From Desulfotignum sp. (lineage in GTDB: Bacteria; Desulfobacterota; Desulfobacteria; Desulfobacterales; Desulfobacteraceae): a stretch of DNA of 64,000 nucleotides. Below, in pieces: positions 8,874 through 18,403 of the stretch; the first letter of the stretch is position 1, and each line of letters opens with the position of its first letter. The stretch spans positions 26,001 to 90,000 of the forward strand of contig JAGYOW010000009.1 of NCBI GenBank assembly GCA_018399285.1, in the 5' to 3' direction. Position numbers and translations under genes: made by a program. Below the pieces are notes generated by a model. That model saw nothing but the letters and a program-made list of their open reading frames with translations. It ran no database searches and had not been told where the DNA came from.

Positions 8874-9817
8874 TTATCGTCTGCCCCAAATGCAGTAGAA
8901 AGCACAAAGTCAGTCCGGATGCAATGAAGCCGTATATTCAATCGGGTAAAAAGCTGTTTGCTACCTGCAAAGCCTGCAAATACCGGTTTCCTGTCTTGAC
9001 CGATACCTTGAGGGGTCTGAAAAAAAGCCCAGAACAGCCCATATTGGAAGCCGGCAACCGGGCCAGGAAAATCTGTGTGACTTTGAGCAAAGGCGGTGTC
9101 GGGAAAACGACCACATCGGTGAATTTAAGCTGCGGTCTGGCCCTGACCGGGTACCGGGTTCTGCTGGTGGATACCGATACTCAGGGCCAGTCGGCGTATA
9201 TGTTGGGGAAAAAACCGGGCGCCGGTCTGACGGAACTGCTCACCGGAGAACTGACACCCAATGAGTGCATTATAGAGGCCAGAAAAAATCTGTGGCTTCT
9301 GGGCGGGGGAAAATCTCTGGCCGGGGTGAAGCGCATCATTGACCGGAAAAGCTTCGGTGCTGAGTGGGCGCTTTCTGAAGCCATGTCAAATCTGGACACC
9401 CAGTATGACTTTATTATCATGGACACGGCGCCTGGATGGGATCAGTTGATCGTCAACGTGCTGTTCTATGCCACCGAGGTTCTGGTGCCTGTGGCATTGG
9501 AAGTGATGCCGCTTCATGGGCTGTCTGAATTTTTAAAAAGCCTCGGGTCCATCCAGAAATATCGGAAGGAGATCGAGCTCAAATACATTGTGCCCACATT
9601 TCTGGATACCCGGATCAAGGGGCCCCAGACACTTTATAGTCAATTGAAAAAATTGTATCCTGATAAGTTATGTGCCCCGATTCACTACAATGAGAGCCTG
9701 GCTGAGGCCCCGTCCTTTGGCAAATCAATTTTTGAATTTGCGCCCGGATCCAGGGCCTCAAACGATTATCGTGATCTGGTAAGAAAAGTCAGCATGAATG
9801 ACAAGGCTTTTTTTTAA
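8870..9817 (+). CDS. Zinc-ribbon ParA/MinD-type ATPase
   Basis: A 315-residue protein starting at GTG 8870 (AAGGAGG site 7 bases before; GTGA overlap with the upstream stop). Residues 1-45 hold a zinc ribbon of the CPKC...CKAC type. From about residue 67 there is a deviant Walker A motif with the signature Lys, SKGGVGKTTTSVN, then VDTDTQGQSAY and the Walker B region IIMDTAPGWDQ. This is the ParA/Soj/MinD class of dimerising ATPases that position cargo on the nucleoid or membrane. There is no parB beside it, so chromosome partition is not the obvious role; coupling to a PilZ gene points to localisation of a motility or surface structure. Confidence 0.85.
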   Translation: MIIVCPKCSRKHKVSPDAMKPYIQSGKKLFATCKACKYRFPVLTDTLRGLKKSPEQPILEAGNRARKICVTLSKGGVGKTTTSVNLSCGLALTGYRVLLVDTDTQGQSAYMLGKKPGAGLTELLTGELTPNECIIEARKNLWLLGGGKSLAGVKRIIDRKSFGAEWALSEAMSNLDTQYDFIIMDTAPGWDQLIVNVLFYATEVLVPVALEVMPLHGLSEFLKSLGSIQKYRKEIELKYIVPTFLDTRIKGPQTLYSQLKKLYPDKLCAPIHYNESLAEAPSFGKSIFEFAPGSRASNDYRDLVRKVSMNDKAFF

Positions 9818-9826
9818 AATCCGGTG

Positions 9827-10258
9827 TTACAGCCGGGAAATATCTTCGGTGGTGATCACTTTGATCTGATGTTTCTCCAGGATTTCAAGGGCTTTGTCAT
9901 GGTCGTCGAAACGGAAAACCATGATGGCGTTCTTGCACTGGGGATTGGCAAAGGCATACATATATTCCACATTGACATTCTGCATCCACAGCGGATCCAG
10001 AACTTTGTTGAGCCCTCCGGGTTCATCCGATACCTCAACGGCCAGCACCTTGGTTCTTCCAACGGTGAATCCTTCTTTGCGCAGCGCCTGTTCCGCTTTT
10101 TCATTGTCGTTGACAATGAGGCGCAGCACCCCGAAATCCGTGGTGTCGGCCAGAGACAGGGCCCGGATATTTACATCCGCATCCCGTAAAATAGCGGTGA
10201 CTTCCGCCAGACGACCTTCCTTGTTTTCAATGAATATGGATATCTGTTCGGCAAGCAT
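9827..10258 (-). CDS. ACT-domain protein (tandem ACT repeats)
   Basis: A 143-residue protein made of two ACT-type units (about residues 1-70 and 71-143). The first contains SIFIENKEGRLAEVTAILRD, typical of small-molecule-binding regulatory domains. Stand-alone tandem ACT proteins often lie beside phenylacetate-CoA ligase genes, as here. The ATG at 10258 follows AAAAGGAG; the longer frame to 10291 adds no homology. It is the last gene of the minus-strand group and is convergent with the ParA gene. The ligand is unknown. Confidence 0.8.
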   Translation of the reverse strand: MLAEQISIFIENKEGRLAEVTAILRDADVNIRALSLADTTDFGVLRLIVNDNEKAEQALRKEGFTVGRTKVLAVEVSDEPGGLNKVLDPLWMQNVNVEYMYAFANPQCKNAIMVFRFDDHDKALEILEKHQIKVITTEDISRL

Positions 10259-10271
10259 GTCAGTCTCCTTT

Positions 10272-11576
10272 TTAAAAGTTACGTTTATCAATGACCCGAA
10301 CGGCTTTGCCCTGGCTTCGCTGAATGGTTTTGGGTTCCACCAGCCTCACTTTGGCGGTGACGCCCAGCATCTCTTTGATATCATGGGCGATTTTGTTTTC
10401 CATGGTCTGAAGGCTTTTGATGTCGTCACTGAAAACCCCTTCGTTGATTTCCACTTTCACGGTCAGGGTATCCAGATTTCCTTTTCGATCCACTTCCAGC
10501 TGGTAATGGGGACGGATCGTTTGGTTTTCCATAAGCACGCTTTCGATCTGGGACGGAAACACATTAACCCCCCGGATGATCAGCATGTCATCAGTGCGGC
10601 CGGCCGGTTTGGTCATGCGGACAAAAGTGCGGCCGCAGGCACATGGAGTCGGGTTTAAAGAGGAAATATCCCGGGTGCGGTACCGGATCACCGGAAACGC
10701 TTCTTTGGTCAAAGAAGTGAAAACCAGTTCTCCGGATTCGCCATAGGGCAGGACCTCACCGGTCTCCGGGTCAATGATCTCCACAATGAAATGGTCTTCG
10801 AACACATGAAGCCCGTTTTGTTCTTCTTTGCATTCAATGGAAACCCCGGGGCCGATGATTTCACTGAGCCCGTAAATATCCACGGCTTTAAGATGAAGCT
10901 TGGATTCCAGTTCCTGCCGCATGTTTTCCGTCCAGGGTTCCGCGCCGAAAATCCCGGATTTGAAAAACAGATCCTTGAAATCGACCCCCATGTCATCGGC
11001 CACTTCCGCCAGATGAAGGATATAGGACGGGGTGCCGCATAAAATAGTGGGTTTAAAATCTTTCATGATCGTGATCTGGCGTTTGGTGTTACCACCAGAA
11101 ACCGGGATAACAGACGCTCCGAGCCGCTCCGCCCCATAGTGGGCACCTAAGCCGCCGGTGAACAACCCATAACCAAATGCGTTGTGGATAATATCTCCGG
11201 CCCCGGCACCGGCCGCAGCCAGGCTCCGGGCCATGAGATTGGCCCAGGTGTCCACATCCCGGCGGGTATATCCCACCACCGTGGGCTGGCCTGTTGTGCC
11301 GGAAGAGGCGTGGATTCTCACCACCTGTTCCATGGGAACGGCAAACATGCCGTAAGGATAGTTGTCCCTTAAATCCTGCTTAACGGTAAAGGGGATATGT
11401 TGCAGATCCTTAAGGGATTGGATATCTTTGGGGGTAATCCCTGCGTTGTCAAATTGTTGCCTGTAAAACGGTACCGTGGCGTAAACACGGGCAATGGTCG
11501 TCTGTAACCGTCGCAACTGAATGGCTTCCAGGCCCTCCCTGGGCATGGTTTCAAAATCAATATCAAAAATGGGCAT
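10272..11576 (-). CDS. paaK: Phenylacetate-CoA ligase family
   Basis: A 434-residue AMP-forming ligase with the family P-loop [17 protein letters not shown] near residue 90, the [10 protein letters not shown] motif and the C-terminal hinge [16 protein letters not shown]. PaaK converts phenylacetate to phenylacetyl-CoA with ATP. In anaerobes this family is also found with indoleacetate, aryl acids or amino-acid breakdown, so the substrate is not fixed by sequence. The start at 11576 has an AAGGA site. It sits between an ACT protein (13 bases downstream) and an enoyl-CoA hydratase, consistent with an aryl or acyl-CoA degradation unit. Confidence 0.88.
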   Translation of the reverse strand: MPIFDIDFETMPREGLEAIQLRRLQTTIARVYATVPFYRQQFDNAGITPKDIQSLKDLQHIPFTVKQDLRDNYPYGMFAVPMEQVVRIHASSGTTGQPTVVGYTRRDVDTWANLMARSLAAAGAGAGDIIHNAFGYGLFTGGLGAHYGAERLGASVIPVSGGNTKRQITIMKDFKPTILCGTPSYILHLAEVADDMGVDFKDLFFKSGIFGAEPWTENMRQELESKLHLKAVDIYGLSEIIGPGVSIECKEEQNGLHVFEDHFIVEIIDPETGEVLPYGESGELVFTSLTKEAFPVIRYRTRDISSLNPTPCACGRTFVRMTKPAGRTDDMLIIRGVNVFPSQIESVLMENQTIRPHYQLEVDRKGNLDTLTVKVEINEGVFSDDIKSLQTMENKIAHDIKEMLGVTAKVRLVEPKTIQRSQGKAVRVIDKRNF

Positions 11577-11629
11577 GGGGGTTTCCTTTGTTTGCAAACA
11601 TGCTTTATGCCCGGCCGATATCAGCCGGG

Positions 11630-12418
11630 CTAGTCAAGTGTTCCTTTGAACTGGGGTTTTCGTTTTTCAAGAAATGCAGCAGTGCCTTCTTTTGCATCCT
11701 CACTGGACATGGTCAGGCCGAACGCATCGTTTTCAATCCGGCACCCGGTTTCCAGATCCACATTCGTGCCGTTGTGGATCACTTCCTTGGCGGCCCGCAA
11801 GGATGCCCGTCCCCGGGAGGCGATGACACCGGCGGTTTTCATCACCGTGTCCATGAGCGCTTCCGGTGCACAGACCTGGTTGACCATGCCGAATTCGTAC
11901 GCCTGCTGTGCGGTGATGTTTTTGCCGGTAAACACCATTTCCCTGGCCCGGTTGGTTCCCACCAGGCGTGCCAGGCGCTGGGTCCCGCCGAATCCCGGGA
12001 TCAGGCCCAGGGTGATTTCCGGCAGCCCGAACATAGCTTTTTCAGACGCATAGATAAAATCACAGGCCAGAGCGGCTTCAGAACCCCCGCCCAGTGCATA
12101 GCCGTTCACAGCGGCAATGGCCGGGATGGGCAGGTTTTCGATTTTTGAGAACACGTTCTGTCCTTTTCTGGAAAATTTTTTACCCTGGAGCGGGGTCATG
12201 CGGCTCAGTTCCACAATGTCCGCACCCGCCACAAACGCTTTTTCTCCGGCCCCGGTGAGCACCAGCACCCGGATGTCGGCATCGGCCGCCACCTGGTCCA
12301 GGGCCTGGTCCAGTTCATCGAACAATTTATTGTTCAAGGCATTCAATGCTTTGGGCCGGTTGAACTGTATCAGGGCGATGTTATTTTGTGTGGTAAAAAG
12401 AATGGTTTCAAAAGACAT
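11630..12418 (-). CDS. Enoyl-CoA hydratase / crotonase family
   Basis: A 262-residue crotonase-fold protein. The oxyanion-hole segments [11 protein letters not shown] and [16 protein letters not shown] are present. Both catalytic Glu positions of true hydratases are kept, in GGGSE and in [15 protein letters not shown]. It should add water to a 2,3-enoyl-CoA during beta-oxidation. The ATG at 12418 is chosen because AAGGAG lies 8 bases before it. It is transcribed with the phenylacetate-CoA ligase gene 53 bases downstream. Confidence 0.9.
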   Translation of the reverse strand: MSFETILFTTQNNIALIQFNRPKALNALNNKLFDELDQALDQVAADADIRVLVLTGAGEKAFVAGADIVELSRMTPLQGKKFSRKGQNVFSKIENLPIPAIAAVNGYALGGGSEAALACDFIYASEKAMFGLPEITLGLIPGFGGTQRLARLVGTNRAREMVFTGKNITAQQAYEFGMVNQVCAPEALMDTVMKTAGVIASRGRASLRAAKEVIHNGTNVDLETGCRIENDAFGLTMSSEDAKEGTAAFLEKRKPQFKGTLD

Positions 12419-12464
12419 GATCATATCTCCTTTTTTGCTGACGGTTGAATTTCAGGTTTATGGA

Positions 12465-14279
12465 TCATAATTGCCGCGGATTGGTTGCATCCACATATTT
12501 CTGGACCCCCGTGGCGATGGCGTCACACAGGGCATCCTGGTAGTCGGCATCCAGCAGCCGCTCACATTCCAGTTTATTGGATACAAATGAGGTTTCAACG
12601 AGAATGGCGGGCATGCGCGCGCCCAAAAGCACATAAAACGGGGCCTGTTTCACACCCAGATCCGTGATTTTTGAATATTTCTTTTTCATTTCCTGAACCA
12701 GAGACTGATGAACGTCATTGGCCAGGCGGGTGGATTCACCGATTTTGGCGTGTTTCATTAAATCGCTTAAAATGAATTCAAGATCGGAAATATTTTTCTT
12801 GGACGTGGCATTTTCCCGGGCCGCCACGGCAATGGCCTGTTCATCCGTGGCCAGGTTCAAAAGATAGGTCTCGATTCCGGCCAGATTTTTGTTGCGGGCC
12901 GCGTTGGTGTGCAGGGAAATAAACAGATCGGCCCGCTGGGTGTTGGCAATGGCCGTGCGTTCTTCCAGCGTCAATTTTTTATCCCGGTCCCGGGTGAGAA
13001 TCACGGTACAGCGCAACCGGTCCCGAAGTTTGTCCGCCAGTTTGTGGGCCAGTTTCAGCACAATGTCTTTTTCCCAGACCCCTTTGGCATAACCCGGTGC
13101 GCCGGGATCACTGCCCCCATGGCCCGGATCGATCACGATTTTATGTACGCCCAGGGCCAGCTGCCGGGCAATATCCGAGGATTTGAGATTGTCAGTGGTC
13201 ATGGGGCTGGTTTTGAGTAATTTTTTTGTTTGCGCTGCCATTTGAGGGGGCTGACCCGGATCCGTGGCGCTGTTGTCTGTCCCCCAGACATCAATGACAA
13301 TCCTGAAAGGATCATTCAAAGAAAATATTTTATAATTTTCAAAAGACTTGATATCCACCACCACCCGCACAGTATGGGGCAGATACTGGCCGGCCCGGGC
13401 CTGCTTGAGCAAATCGTCATTGATGGGCGTATGTTCCGCCACCCCTTTTCCCAGAAGGGCCTGGGGAATGTCCACGTACAGCCGCTGAAACGGGATGTTC
13501 AGATTTGGATCTTTTTTGAGAAGATGATGGGAAAATGACCGGTCCTGATCCGCATTGATGACGATGCGGGTGTATTCCGGGTTGGACCAGAACCTCAGGT
13601 CCGTGATATAGGCATCCGGGCCGGTTTTATCAGAACCAAGGTCATTTTTTGTGGCAGACCGGTTTTTTCCCGAATCCGGGGATAAATCCTGTAAAACAGC
13701 ATCGATGTCGGCAGTTGGCTGCGCCACAGTCACAGTCTGCTTTGCTGTGTCCGCGGGGTTGGTATCATCGGCTATTTGAGAAAGGCGTTCTTTTTGGGTT
13801 TCCGCTTTTTTGGAACGGATATGCCGGGGAGGATGGGCTTCAGGGTCCGGATTTTCCGAAAGTGCTTTAAGCTGAGATGCCGCGCGTTCGTTGTAGGCGG
13901 ACGATGGATATTTGTTCCGGATTCGCACCAGCAGGTCAACGGCCCGGGTTCGAAACATGGTGTCATCGGACAGGGTAAACAGTTGCAGATAAAGTTCAGA
14001 TGCCCGGTACATGCCGGCCGGGGCCCAGGTGCTCTGAGGATGGGTTTTGTAGATGGCTTCATAAAGGTGGATGCAGTGCAGCCATTCCGAGACCTTCTGG
14101 CGTTTGACCGGTGAATGGCGCAGCTCTTTGAACGCGGCATCCGCCGCCAGGTATTCCTGTCTGGGAACCGATGCCATGGCGGTTTCCATGAGACTTGCAA
14201 AAAACAGAGACGTGCAGATCATGGCTCCCACAAGTGTCAGGGATTTTCGACATCTCTTATGCAATCGCCAGAAGGACAT
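12465..14279 (-). CDS. N-acetylmuramoyl-L-alanine amidase (AMIN + Amidase_3)
   Basis: A 604-residue exported cell-wall hydrolase. A signal peptide or anchor covers residues ~15-37. Residues ~40-150 have TPR-like helices, a low-complexity linker follows, and an AMIN-type domain (about 225-345) binds peptidoglycan or targets septa. The catalytic Amidase_3 domain starts near residue 375 with the zinc His in VIDPGHGGSDPGA, then the Glu in GVWEKDIVLKLA, the His in LFISLHTNAA and the final Glu in PAILVETSFVSN. It cleaves the MurNAc-L-Ala bond during daughter-cell separation. The start lies 3 bases after the mutS stop. Confidence 0.9.
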   Translation of the reverse strand: MSFWRLHKRCRKSLTLVGAMICTSLFFASLMETAMASVPRQEYLAADAAFKELRHSPVKRQKVSEWLHCIHLYEAIYKTHPQSTWAPAGMYRASELYLQLFTLSDDTMFRTRAVDLLVRIRNKYPSSAYNERAASQLKALSENPDPEAHPPRHIRSKKAETQKERLSQIADDTNPADTAKQTVTVAQPTADIDAVLQDLSPDSGKNRSATKNDLGSDKTGPDAYITDLRFWSNPEYTRIVINADQDRSFSHHLLKKDPNLNIPFQRLYVDIPQALLGKGVAEHTPINDDLLKQARAGQYLPHTVRVVVDIKSFENYKIFSLNDPFRIVIDVWGTDNSATDPGQPPQMAAQTKKLLKTSPMTTDNLKSSDIARQLALGVHKIVIDPGHGGSDPGAPGYAKGVWEKDIVLKLAHKLADKLRDRLRCTVILTRDRDKKLTLEERTAIANTQRADLFISLHTNAARNKNLAGIETYLLNLATDEQAIAVAARENATSKKNISDLEFILSDLMKHAKIGESTRLANDVHQSLVQEMKKKYSKITDLGVKQAPFYVLLGARMPAILVETSFVSNKLECERLLDADYQDALCDAIATGVQKYVDATNPRQL

Positions 14280-14282
14280 GAA

Positions 14283-16949
14283 TCAGATACCTGCCTTTTT
14301 TTTCATGTCGTTTAAAAAATTCAAGCCGTCCAGGGGGGTCATTCCGGAAATATCCCTGTTTGAGCATCTCCACCAATTCCGGTTTCCCTGGGGTGAACAG
14401 CTCCATCTGTCCATCAGCGATATTTTTTTTTCCTTCGTTTTTTTTCCGGGAAGCGGGTTTTCGAACGTACGGTTCATGCGGTATCTGCCTGGGATCAGTT
14501 TGTTTCAATCGCAGTCATAAGTCTGTTTGGCATCCTCTATAATCTCCTGAGGACTCCGGCCAGGCGGGCCACCTGAATGCCAGCTTTTGTTGGTTCCTCC
14601 TTTTCAGGCACGCAAAAAAACGATATTGTCATTGAATTCTTTGACCGCGATGTGGAAATTCTGTATCCGGGGATGGGTGTCCGTCAGCCGGATCAGTTCG
14701 TGATAATGGGTGGCAAACAGGGTCTTGACGCCTTTTCCGGCCAGATCATGAAGATACCGGGCCACGGCCCAGGCAATGCTCATGCCGTCATAGGTGGAGG
14801 TCCCCCGGCCGATTTCATCCAGAATCACCAGGGATCTGGGAGTGGCATTGTTCACGATGTTGGCGGTTTCCTCCATTTCCACCATGAACGTGGACTGGCC
14901 GGCGCTTAAATTGTCCAGAGCCCCCACCCGGGTGAAGATCCGGTCCACCAGACACAAAGACGCGTTTTGCGCCGGCACGAACGCCCCCATCTGGGCCATG
15001 ATCACGGTCAGGGCCACCTGCCGGAGCACCGTGGATTTTCCGGCCATGTTCGGGCCGGTGATCAGCAGAATCTGGTTTTGTTCATTGTCCATATCAATGG
15101 AGTTGGGTACATACCGTTCGCCGATGATCAGTTTTTCCACCACCGGGTGCCGGCCATGGGTAATGGCAATGCGGCCCTGATCATTGATTTCCGGGCGGGT
15201 ATAGCCATTTTCCGATGCGGTCCGGGCCAGGCCCTGGAGCACATCCACCGTGGCAATGAAATCCGCCATTTTTAAAATAGTCACGGCATTGTCCACCACC
15301 TGATCCCGCACGCTGCAAAACAGATCATATTCCAGAGCGTTGCGTTTGTCCTGGGCGGACAGAATTTTGGATTCCACCTGTTTCATTTCATCGGTGATAA
15401 ACCGTTCCGCATTCACCAGGGTCTGTTTTCGAATATAATGGTCCGGTACCTGGGGGGCTTGCGTTTTGGAGACTTCGATAAAATATCCGAATACCTTGTT
15501 GTATTTGATTTTCAATGAAGACAGCCCGGTTTTTTCCTTTTCTTGGGCCTGGGTTTTGGCAATCCAGGATTTTCCATCTCTGGAAACGGATACCAGCTCA
15601 TCGAGTTCCGGGCTGTAGCCATCGTTGATCAGGCCGCCTTCATTGAGCACATGGGGCGCATCCTCCCGGATGGCCGTGTCGACAAGCTCGGCCAGATTGC
15701 CCAGCCGCGCCAGTGCCGGTGTCAGATCCTGGACCCGGCTGCCGTTGAGCAAGGGATGGTCCAGACGGTTTAAGGTGGAAAATAATTCCGGCAGACAGAG
15801 CAAAGAGTTTTTCAATGCCAGCAGGTCCCTGGCATTGCCCTGGCCCATGGACACCTTACTGCCCAGACGTTCCAGGTCATACACGGATTTGAGAAGGGTG
15901 ATCAGCGTCTTGTGAAGATGGGGGGCATCCATTAACATCTGGATCGCTTCAAACCGCAGTTCGATCTCTTCCCGGTTCACCAGAGGATGCCGAAGCCAGG
16001 TTTTGATTTTGCGGCTGCCCATGGCCGTGGCGGTCTTGTCCAGGATTGAAATGAGCGATCCTTTTTTGTCCCGGGTCTGGAGGTTGGCCAGCAGCTCCAG
16101 GTTCCGGCATGTCCGGTCATCCAGTTTTAAAAACTGTTCCAGATCATAGGGGCAGATCTGAAAAATATGGGTGGTATCCTGCATCTGGGTGTCCTGGACA
16201 TAAGCCGTCACAGCCCCGGCAGCACTGATGGCCGCCGGCATCTGATCGATACCGAATCCGTTGAGTGTAATGGTATTGAATTTTTCAATCAAACGATCCC
16301 TGGCATCTGATTCCCGGAAAATGGATGCGGAAAGGTATGTGATCTGACGGCCGGACAGGGCCTGGCGAACAGAGCGAAACGCCGGATCTTTTTCCACGTG
16401 TTCCGGCAGTAAAATTTCTCTGGGATCCAGTTTGAGAGCTTCATCTATCAGAGCATTCGGAATACCGGCCCCTTTTTTAAGGATTTCGCAGGTGGTGAAA
16501 GTGCCGGTGGAAATATCCAGGCAGGCCAGGGCGGCCCGGTCCCGGATCATGGAAAGGGCGATGAGAAAATTGTTGGTGGTCTGATCCAGCAACGTTTCAT
16601 TCAAAATCATCCCCGGCGTAATGACCCGGACCACTTCCCGTTTCACCAGGCCTTTGGCTGCGGAGGCCTCTTCCACCTGGTCGCACACCGCCACTTTGCA
16701 TCCGTTTTCAATGAGCCTGGCAATATAAGTGTCAGCGGCCCGATAAGGAACACCGCACATGGGCACGGGGGCATCCTCGTTTTTGTTTCTGGATGTCAGT
16801 GCGATTTCAAGGATGGCGGCGGCTTTTTTGGCATCTTCATGGAACATTTCATAGAAATCTCCCATCCGGTAAAAAAGAATGGCATCCTTATATTGTTCCT
16901 TGATGGCCAGATACTGGGCCATCATGGGGGTTTGTCTGGGCTCGCTCAT
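14283..16949 (-). pseudogene. mutS: DNA mismatch repair ATPase MutS, C-terminus frame-broken
   Basis: The main frame (16949 to 14604) gives 781 residues: the mismatch-binding N-domain with the Phe-X-Glu type MGDFYEMF, the core and clamp domains, Walker A GPNMAGKSTVLRQ and Walker B region DEIGRGTSTYDG. It stops right after the conserved DNIVFLR. Beyond the stop the expected C-terminal sequence continues in pieces: GGTNKS, PQEIIEDAK, a QMELFTPG segment in another frame, and ISGMTPLDGLNFL up to the stop at 14283. The repaired length is about 889 codons, normal for MutS. Missing bases appear in short runs (T, C, A). The truncated form keeps the ATPase but loses the dimer/tetramer and MutL-contact tail. 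Error or a real mutation are both possible. Confidence 0.88.
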
Positions 16950-16968
16950 GTATGGGTGTTAAAATATG

Positions 16969-17403
16969 TTATTCCTTGGGAGTTGATGGGGCCGGATCCG
17001 GGTCGTCTGGTTCGGTTGGCTCCGGCGGCGCTGGCATGTCGGTTTCAGGTTCTTTGGTGTCGGACAGCCCTTTTTTGATATAAGGATCATGAAGAAATAC
17101 ATCCAGACGGGCCTGCAGGTCAGTGTTCAACGCTGTCAGTTCCGAGATCTGTTTGTCTTTATTCTTGATTTCTCTGCCCAGGCTGAACGCAGTGGCCAGT
17201 CCCTTGATCCCTGTGATCAACAGGCCCAGCCCCAGGCAGATTCCCCAGAACGCCCAGTTGGGCAGTTCAGGCACCCTCCAGAGGGTGAATTTTAAATTCA
17301 GGGTCAACATTTCTTTTGTGGTAAAATAATCAATGTTCTGATAAATCAAAAGTCCGGCCAGCCCAAAGATGATCAGCAGAATCAATAATTTAATGGTTTT
17401 CAT
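16969..17403 (-). CDS. LapA-like small membrane protein
   Basis: A 144-residue protein with two membrane helices (about residues 5-22 and 50-70) followed by a coiled-coil stretch (GREIKNKDKQISELTALN) and an acidic Pro-rich tail. This fits the LapA/YciS (DUF1049) family of envelope proteins, which in E. coli helps LapB control LPS synthesis. It lies between mutS and an M23-like gene on the same strand. The assignment rests on topology and short similarity only. Confidence 0.6.
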   Translation of the reverse strand: MKTIKLLILLIIFGLAGLLIYQNIDYFTTKEMLTLNLKFTLWRVPELPNWAFWGICLGLGLLITGIKGLATAFSLGREIKNKDKQISELTALNTDLQARLDVFLHDPYIKKGLSDTKEPETDMPAPPEPTEPDDPDPAPSTPKE

Positions 17404-17505
17404 TCATTGTCTCCAAAAGATATTTCAATCGTAAAAAATTCAGGTTGGGGTGATCATAGTTCAATTTGTTTTTTTTTTCAAATTTTCTTTTGGCTCTGCC
17501 CGGTA

Positions 17506-18060
17506 TCACCTCATAAAAACCGGATTCAACACATTGACTTTGTCTCGCCGGGGGAAAAGCGTCCAGTTCATTTCACTGGTACAAATGCTGGCCGGCACCT
17601 CGATACAGGATAGATGCAGGTGGGGGGGCAGCACCGATCCTGTGGCATGGGTATCAGCAGTTCTGGCAATGATCTGTCCCGTCCGCAAGTGCGACCCGGG
17701 TGTGATCTCATCACAGACATACAGATGGGAGTAGACTTCCAGAATTCGGGTGCTCTCCGACATAAAGATTTCCGGTGCCATCACCAGGGTGGTGCCCAGA
17801 AAATCATTGCAGATATTGAGCACGGTTCCCGATGACCAGGCCGGCACCCGTGCGCCTGCAGGAAGTTGCCGGACCGGTCCGGTTCTTGTCCGGTAAAAAC
17901 AGATATCAATGCCTTCGTGGGCCGCAGGGCGGGTTTTAAAATCCCCCCACCATTTACGCCGGCTTTCCGGCAGCATTCCCGGATGAAACACCCATTCAAT
18001 ATCAGGCCCTAAGCGGTTGGCCGATGCCACTGCCGCCAGGTATTGTTTGAAACCGGACAT
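17506..18060 (-). CDS. M23-like peptidase domain protein
   Basis: A 184-residue protein with the two metal motifs of LytM/M23 metallopeptidases: HEGIDI (H-x3-D) and LPPHLHLS (H-x-H). Between them are the usual short beta segments (PAGARVPAWSSGTV, LEVYSHLYVCDEITPGS). No signal peptide is seen, which is odd for a peptidoglycan hydrolase. Its ATG overlaps the stop of the upstream CooT-like gene as ATGA, so both are made from one message. Confidence 0.7.
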   Translation of the reverse strand: MSGFKQYLAAVASANRLGPDIEWVFHPGMLPESRRKWWGDFKTRPAAHEGIDICFYRTRTGPVRQLPAGARVPAWSSGTVLNICNDFLGTTLVMAPEIFMSESTRILEVYSHLYVCDEITPGSHLRTGQIIARTADTHATGSVLPPHLHLSCIEVPASICTSEMNWTLFPRRDKVNVLNPVFMR

Positions 18061-18251
18061 CAGGCAGGTTTAAGAATGATTTTATGCCCCATCAAATTAA
18101 TGTCTTCGATAATGCCGGATATCTCCTGCTGTTCACCCAGCAACCCTCTGAGAATGAACCGGTGGTCACCGGCCGGGGTGATGGCGGCTACGTTTTCCAT
18201 GATTAGCGTTTCAGCACCATTTTCTTTTAAATATACATTGGATTCACACAT
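18060..18251 (-). CDS. CooT-like small metal-binding protein
   Basis: A 63-residue protein starting Met-Cys (MCESNVYL) with the short beta pattern of the CooT family. In Rhodospirillum CooT is a dimer that binds nickel through Cys2 for CO dehydrogenase maturation. Here no CO dehydrogenase gene is nearby; the neighbour is the M23-like gene, overlapping by 4 bases. Many anaerobes carry such proteins without a known partner. An AGATATATC-rich leader precedes the ATG and the ribosome site is weak. Confidence 0.7.
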   Translation of the reverse strand: MCESNVYLKENGAETLIMENVAAITPAGDHRFILRGLLGEQQEISGIIEDINLMGHKIILKPA

Positions 18252-18403
18252 GATATATCTCCATTAAGAGTCTCTTGAGTTTGTTTGTTGATCATTCTCA
18301 TCATCATAGCATTGTCCGGGGCCCTGAGGCAAGCGGTCTTGCATGAAATACAGCCCGGTGGCAGATACAAGACTGGGGGTCTTTGGAGGAAAATCAGATT
18401 TTT

